Source of the DNA: Chitinophagaceae bacterium
GTDB taxonomy: Bacteria > Bacteroidota > Bacteroidia > Chitinophagales > Chitinophagaceae
Direction of reading: 5' to 3'
DNA length: 64,000 nt
Assembly: GCA_016713965.1 (NCBI GenBank)
Contig: JADJOC010000003.1
Span: forward strand, 248,001 to 312,000
Part shown: piece by piece, positions 58,201 to 64,000 of the stretch
Layout: every line of letters starts with the position of its first letter
How positions within the stretch are numbered: position 1 is the stretch's first letter
Notes under the pieces: generated by a model
What the model saw: only the letters and a program-made list of their open reading frames with translations
Told to the model about the DNA's origin: nothing
Databases searched by the model: none
Position numbers and translations under genes: made by a program

Positions 58201-61200
58201 AAAGCATCGCTCTTAAGCCAAAGTGTATCGTTATATTCCGGAGAGTTAGGGTTAAGATTAGCAGCTTCCAATGAGGTTAAATTAAGCGGGATACGTATTT
58301 CATAATAATTGCTTATAAAATCAGTTCCTATTCTTACAACAGCGGTTAAATCTTTATCTGTTAATGGTGGGCCGGTTTGCTTTTTCTCTGCATGTATAAA
58401 CATGGAAAGTTTGCGGAACTGCCTTAAATCCCTGTTGGCAAAAGTTTGAAAAACACCTCTTGCATCACCTTTGCTTAAATTACAAAATTGCAGGTTCATT
58501 GACTGTTCATTCTGCAAAAGGTTAACGCCATTATTACTCAATGTTTGCACCCTTTCTATTTCAGTAGGCGTACGGTATGGCAATGGCGCACGTTTATCAT
58601 TTTCCTCGATATTAACTGCACCTACATTAAATGTAGTAGCATCGGCATCAAGGGGATTATACATATTTGTGGCATCGATTTTATATTGAAACCTGCGCCA
58701 GATATTTCTTGTAAGTTGCAATGTTCCAAAACGCATCGTTACACTGTCTTCAAAATCCGTCATAAACATCCTTACAAAACGTATAGATTTAAAATCAGGA
58801 ATATTACCGATCTTTTTATTATACTGACTAACAGGAATACGAAACTGGTACCAATATTCATTCCGGCCTGTACCATCCGGCAATCCATTGATGGGTACTA
58901 ATTTTTTATCAACAATGTAGTTTGTACCAATTTGCATTTCGGGTGCATCTGAGGGCTTTACATCTACTACATACTGAAAATATTCTTCTGTTTGGTTTAA
59001 AGTATTATCCCTGTTTAAATCTTCTGCATCAGGGTATAATGTAGCCGCAGATGAATATTCTGATGCATTATCCGTTACAGGAGAATTACCCTGGGGATTA
59101 TTAAAATTTTTGTACCTGGCTAAAATTCCTTCTCCCTGCTGATCATAAGCACCGTCCCGGTAATGGCGGTAATTATCAGATGCCGGATCACTTAAAGCAT
59201 CTAAATATACTTTGCTGTTGGCTCCAAATTTGGCTTTTAGCTCATCTAAATACAACTGGCGTTTATTAATTTCTGCAGTATCGTCCAACCCGTCAAAACC
59301 CAAATCCTGAAAATTCCTGTCTTCCGGATTATTACTAAACGCATTGGTAACCTGTATAGGATTACGCGGTACATCACCCCAGGTGCTTGGATCTACAGGT
59401 GATGGTGCATTGGGAGTATTAAGGCCATTTTCATAAAAACGACGGCCATCTTTTAATATATCTTCTGATATATTACCCAGGTTAAAATATAATTTACCTC
59501 CTGTAGATTGCGGATTTTTTATGAAAGGGTCTTGCACCCAAAATTCAATAAATTCAATATTATTAGTTTCAAAATCTGTTTGATCGATACTACGCATAAG
59601 ACCGCCCCAGCGTTGTTTCGGATTTAGTAGTTTACCATTGGCACTTACATTAGCATCATCAAAATTATAAGGGCCTTTATCTGTGGGATAATATGCCAGG
59701 TCAAAAGTAATCAGCTGGCTTTCGCCAAAACCTGTTGTACGCTGTGGAAAAATTTCTTTTGATACATTTGTCTCACTCTCGGGTCACTTAACTCTATTGC
59801 ATTACTGGATAAAGGGTTATTAGCCCCTTTATATTGCTGCAAGGTAGGTTCTATCTGGTACCAGGCTATTTTAGCCCTGTTTTTTCCATAAGCAACATCA
59901 TCGTTCAGAGTAGCTTCAGGAAATAATATATTGTCCTGGGCATCAGTCGCATCTTTTGGAGTAGATGCCAGGGCCCAGCTAATGGGAGGAAAACGAAGAT
60001 CAATGCCTGAACGGCTTCCTTCAAAATCATCGATATATACCAAGCCGCTTGCACCTTTACCGATTTGTGGTGCATGACCGGGTTTTAAGTACGCCCCTTC
60101 TCCGAATAAATTAATCGTACTTACTGCATTGGTTTGATAAAATGGTAATTTATCCAATAGTTTGGTAAGTCTTGGTATTTCTTTACGGTAATTTACATCC
60201 AGGCCATACATAGCATTGCGGATAGGATCTTCATTATAATTAACTTTAGTAAAAAACGGCCTTTCGCTCAAACGTACGATAGTACCCCCGATTGACAGTT
60301 GTTCTTTAGCTGTTTGCTTGGCCAGGTAATCCCACCTTAATCCTAAATAACTTCTTTGCTGGATGCCAAAAGCTGCATTATTTTCAAAATTTACCTGTAC
60401 CGGCAGCCCGGCACTTAAAATAGCCTGGTTGGTTATTTTAATCGTACCTAAATCATAATTGATATCATAATCAAGGCCTTCCTGTAAAGACCTGCCACCT
60501 GCAGTAACGGTAACAGACCCACGAGGGATATTGTAGCCTATGCTGATATCTGATGATCCGGATGTTCGGGCAGCTCCTTTTAAAACAAACCTGTTTAAAT
60601 TAGGAAATTGCACTGCTACTGCTTTGATGGAATCATACAATGCATAAAATAAAGTATCTTTTGCTTCGGGTGGCACCACGTCATAAATTTTTTCTGCCAG
60701 GTTTCTGCCAAATGGTTCTAGAACAGGGAACATCACCCTGCTATATTCTGACATCACGGTAAAGCCTTCCACATAATCAAATACACCATCCGGTTGCGGA
60801 TCCAATTGATTATTCAGGCGGTCAACGTTTATTAAAGTGATAATAGGTGTTCCCTGGTTTTGATTTCCAAAAGGAAAATATCTTTTCCATCCTAGCCCCG
60901 GTTCCTGGTATAATACGTCTAATTTAAAATCAGCCGGTGTAAGTGTGCCATATCCTACTGAATACACATTTTTCAACATTAAATCCCATATGGGTAAACT
61001 TGGCCTTTGTGATGTAGCTTTTAATAATTTTAAGAATAATATTTTCTGGTTGGCTGAAGCTGTATCAGGCGGTAAATCCTGTGAAAATTCTCCTACCTGG
61101 AAAACCCTTCCGTTATAAGTATATTGATAAGCTACGGCTAATACTTCATCAGCTTGCAAAGGCTGGCTTAAAGAAAGAAAGCCTGCCTGCCTGTTATAAA

Positions 61201-62538
61201 TATATTGTGTAGAATCTAATTTGCGGGCAAAGGTTTTTTCAAAATCCTGTACTGGCAATAAGCCCAGGTTCAATAAATTATTAAAAACCAAAGCAGGATT
61301 GCGGCTACCAGGCTCACTTATTATTTTTGTATACAGATCATTTGTAGTATTAGCCGGGTTAGGCGAATTGTTTAATATATTAATGGTTGGAGGCTCTAAA
61401 TGCGGATTAGTTTCTGCCAGATCCATTAGTCCTACTACATCTCTTGTTTCTGTAGTAGCTCCATTACGGTTGGTTACCCAAACTTCCATTCGCAAAATTT
61501 GTACAGGGCTTGTAATAGCAGGTACATTACTCATTACTTTATTGTAATTATCCCTAAAATAGTGGGATATTAAAAAGTGCCTGTTTTCTTCATATTCATC
61601 TGCCTTAACTTCAAACAATTGTGTAGCTGCCCCGCCTTGTAAATTTACACTTTGGCGCTGCGATTTTTGATTAGCTAATACAGTGGTAAGAAATAATTTA
61701 CCAAATTGCAACTGGGATTTAATACCAAATAATTGTTGTGCGCCGGGTATCAATGTACTGCGGCTGGGAAAACTGATATTTCCGGCCTCCAGTCTTTTAT
61801 AATTTCATCATCCTGGCCGGTATAGTCTAATTTAAGCTGGTTATCTAAGTCAAAATTGGCTAAGGTGTTAAAATTAATAGGAAATTTTAATTTATCACCT
61901 ATGCTTGCATTTACATTTACCTGGGCATTCATTCCAAAGTCAAAACCTCCATTTTTCCTGGCCCTTTCCGGTAAAGTAGGATTTTTTATATTTTGACCCT
62001 GGTAACCTGCATTGATATCTATATTACCCTGCGGGCTGATTTCAACTTTTCCGTTTCCGAATAAACGATTAAATAAATTATCGTATAGAGATAATTTAGG
62101 CCTTATCCCTACTTTACGGTTTAATAAATTTAATGTATTTGCACGTTTTTTAAAATAATCTATTTCTGCCTGGCGGCCTCTCAATTGCCAGTATTCTTCA
62201 TAAGTATAAGATGCAGGAGAACGATAATATTTTGTACCTATTTTTTCGTAAATAACATACCTGCGGGTTTTAGGATCATATGCAACAGAATCGGTAATAT
62301 TTGAAGGCTTATCGAAATCGTATGTATTTTTTGGATCATTAAATAAAAAATCGCCCCGGCGGTCTTTTAAAGGATAAGGTAAGCTATCCTTATAATCAGG
62401 TACAGTAGTATCGCCCTTTACCAATAGTAATTTACCAGGTAAAGAACCAGCTGTCAATGAGTAATCAGTGCACACCAGCACTAATAACAAAGCAACAAAG
62501 CAAGATAATTTTGAGTAATTTATCCTTATCAGCAACAT
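55236..62538 (-). CDS. sprA: Cell-surface translocon/gliding protein SprA, two frameshifts
   Basis: The three fragments (62538-61750, 61753-59711, 59597-55236, the last extended upstream in frame) join into about 2,434 residues, the usual size of SprA. Landmarks: a signal peptide, VDINAGYQGQN-type lead, GNISFPSRSTLIPGAQQLFGIK across the first break, KAPGHAPQIGKGASGLVYIDDFEGSRSGIDLR-like block near 60000, and TTGFGESQLITFDLAYYPTDKGPYN across the second. It ends in a barrel strand (VRVSLAQ). Breaks lie at A runs (forward 61795-61798 and 59757-59760), each one base short. SprA is the outer-membrane channel of the type 9 secretion system. ruvA lies directly upstream, as in many Bacteroidota. Confidence 0.93.
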
Positions 62539-62567
62539 CCAGTAAATTAATTAACGTAGCGGTTTTA

Positions 62568-63155
62568 TCAAATGGCTTTTAATGCTTTTTTTATTAAGTC
62601 TTCTAATTGAATAATATTTGGTTCGATACCAATAATTTTTTGTAGTGCCTGTTCAGCCTGTAATTTAGATATTCCAAGCGCTATTAAAGCATTTAACGCA
62701 TCCTGGCTAATACTATTGCCGACAGGTTGCATTATATTATTATTATCGTTTGTATGCTTACCTACTTTATCTTTTAACTCCAAAACCAGTCTCTCAGCAG
62801 TTTTTTTCCCTATCCCTTTTACACTTTCCAAAATTTTAATATTGCCTTGTATAATAGCTTTGCTAACTTCATCCGGTTTAAGAGAAGAAAGCATCATTCT
62901 TGCTGTTGCTGCACCTACACCGGCCACTCCTATTAAAAGCACAAACATTTCCTTTTCCAACCTGTCAAAAAAGCCATACAATACATGTCCATCTTCTTTG
63001 ACTTGTAAATACGTATATAATTTTCCTTTATCCAAGTTTTGGATAAAGGAATAAGTATTCAAGCTTATATTTACTTCATAACCTATTCCATTTACATCTA
63101 AATATATTTGGGCCGGGCTTTTATACGTAAAATTTCCTTCCAGGTAGGCGTACAT
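62568..63155 (-). CDS. ruvA: Holliday junction DNA helicase subunit RuvA
   Basis: The 195-residue protein starts MYAYLEGNFTYKSPAQIYLDVNGIGYEVNI (domain I), has the HhH domain II with GVAGVGAATARMMLSSL and VKGIGKKTAERLVLELKDKV, and a domain III ending in ALIALGISKLQAEQALQKI. Intact, normal length. It binds four-way junctions and loads RuvB. It lies 29 bases upstream of sprA on the same strand and may be co-transcribed with it. Confidence 0.95.
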   Translation of the reverse strand: MYAYLEGNFTYKSPAQIYLDVNGIGYEVNISLNTYSFIQNLDKGKLYTYLQVKEDGHVLYGFFDRLEKEMFVLLIGVAGVGAATARMMLSSLKPDEVSKAIIQGNIKILESVKGIGKKTAERLVLELKDKVGKHTNDNNNIMQPVGNSISQDALNALIALGISKLQAEQALQKIIGIEPNIIQLEDLIKKALKAI

Positions 63156-63264
63156 AAATCAATTTCTATGCCAACGAAATTAGCAATATTTTTGGATTTA
63201 TACAAAACGCTTGTACATTCGATGACTTTTTATAATGAGAACCGCTATATATTAAGTATAAAAC

Positions 63265-63350
63265 TTATTACACGAATTATAACGAATTACACGAATGTTT
63301 GTAGTAAACTTGTATTTATTTCGTGTAATTCGTTATAATTCGTGTAATAA
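63265..63350. repeat. 31-bp perfect inverted repeat between ruvA and fabH
   Basis: Left arm 63265-63295 and right arm 63320-63350 are exact reverse complements with a 24-base loop. Each arm holds CACGAATTATAACGAATTACACG-type near-repeats. It sits between divergent genes, so it is not a simple terminator; it could be a mobile palindromic element or a regulatory hairpin. Confidence 0.85.
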
Positions 63351-63394
63351 AAAAGGATAACGCAATACTACATTTACTTGAAAAGTAATTACTG

Positions 63395-64000
63395 ATGCAA
63401 AAAATGACTGCTGCCATTACCGCCGTTGGCGGGTATGTGCCTGAATATAGATTGACCAATAAAGAACTGGAGACCATGATGGATACCACTGATGAGTGGA
63501 TACGAACCAGGACAGGTGTGGAAGAAAGAAGAATTTTAAAAGGTGAAGGGTTGGCTACTTCGGACCTGGCCGCTCCTGCTGTTATGAATTTATTAAAAAA
63601 ACGTGGGATTGGAGCTGAAGAAATTGATTGTATTATTTGTGCAACAGTTACACCGGATATGTTTTTTCCTGCTACCGCTAATATTGTATCAGAAAAGGTA
63701 GGTGCCATTAACGCTTTTAGTTTTGATATTGGCGCAGCATGTTCGGGCTTTTTATTTGCATTAACAACAGGTGCCAGCTTTATAGAAAGCGGGAGGTATA
63801 AAAAAGTAATTGTGGTTGGCGCTGATAAAATGAGTGGTATTATTGATTATAGCGACAGGACCACCTGTATCCTTTTTGGTGATGGCGCAGGCGCAGTTTT
63901 ACTGGAACCTAGTACTGATGGTAGTGGAATATTAGATAGCTTATTAAAAAGCAATGGCAGTGGTAAACAATATCTTCATATGAAAGCAGGAGGCTCGGCC
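63395..64000 (+). CDS. fabH: Beta-ketoacyl-ACP synthase III (3' end outside window)
   Basis: The frame is open to the window end with 202 codons visible. It starts ITAVGGYVPEYRLTNKELE, then TTDEWIRTRTGVEERR and the active-site Cys in DIGAACSGFLFAL; FGDGAGAVLLEP follows. These are standard FabH blocks; the His and Asn of the triad lie beyond the end. The enzyme joins acetyl-CoA (or branched acyl-CoA) to malonyl-ACP to begin fatty acid synthesis. Confidence 0.95.
   Translation, partial: MQKMTAAITAVGGYVPEYRLTNKELETMMDTTDEWIRTRTGVEERRILKGEGLATSDLAAPAVMNLLKKRGIGAEEIDCIICATVTPDMFFPATANIVSEKVGAINAFSFDIGAACSGFLFALTTGASFIESGRYKKVIVVGADKMSGIIDYSDRTTCILFGDGAGAVLLEPSTDGSGILDSLLKSNGSGKQYLHMKAGGSA

Overview
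The window looks like a low-GC chromosome segment from a Bacteroidota bacterium, most likely of the Chitinophagaceae type. It carries a fused secDF, the gliding/type 9 secretion gene sprA next to ruvA, many lipoproteins with Bacteroidota-style lipoboxes, a TonB-dependent receptor, and several upstream sites matching the Bacteroidota -7 element TAnnTTTG, with almost no Shine-Dalgarno sequences. No phage, plasmid origin or CRISPR array was seen.

Layout. 1-5,030: end of a TonB-dependent receptor, a two-domain fasciclin lipoprotein, a small lipoprotein, and a tandem pair of membrane-protein genes whose first copy is dead. 5,030-9,152: a decay zone holding a stray copy of the 3' end of a class A serine hydrolase gene, a lipoprotein pseudogene, an IS5-type element inserted at that pseudogene's stop codon, and the intact hydrolase. 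9,284-12,202: secDF. 12,203-13,495: paired palindromic repeats and a second IS5-group element. 13,685-19,495: a VOC protein, phosphodiester glycosidase, serA (interrupted by one TGA), class C serine hydrolase, AlaDH/saccharopine dehydrogenase-like enzyme and hscB, then tRNA-Leu. 19,667-24,866: reverse-strand cell-surface sugar genes (glycosyltransferase, UDP-galactopyranose mutase, GH1-like protein), two gene stubs fused by a deletion, and a DUF892 protein. 25,482-31,829: beta-helix protein, carboxyltransferase, two anchor-J lipoproteins, a YiiX-like hydrolase and RNase HI. 31,843-35,611: a tight four-gene reverse operon with an IDO/PrnB-like heme dioxygenase relative, a DapA-family lyase/synthase, an FAD amino-acid oxidase-like enzyme and a SnoaL-like protein. 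36,202-40,658: SDR, DUF62, ECF sigma factor with its membrane partner, and a DUF2911 protein. 41,016-41,775: a REP-associated tyrosine transposase unit. 41,852-46,695: two YadA-head adhesin-like proteins, one with an S74 self-cleaving chaperone end. 47,001-55,212: D-amino-acid dehydrogenase, MBL/beta-CASP RNase, TPM protein, M20 amidohydrolase, SPOR protein, deoC and small proteins. 55,236-64,000: sprA, ruvA and the start of fabH.

The dominant unusual signal is the number of broken reading frames. About 14 otherwise well-preserved single-copy genes carry 19 or so one-base frameshifts, nearly all in short A/T runs and mostly losses, and two more carry a single in-frame stop. sprA alone is hit twice. 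This pattern fits uncorrected homopolymer errors in the assembly better than biology. A smaller set of breaks (the tandem membrane-protein copy, the lipoprotein pseudogene, both transposases and the fused stubs near 20.45 kb) has the multi-lesion or deletion structure of true gene decay. The most interesting biology is the heme-dioxygenase-like operon, the RAYT unit with its hairpins and 29-bp direct repeats, and several families of dispersed palindromic repeats.
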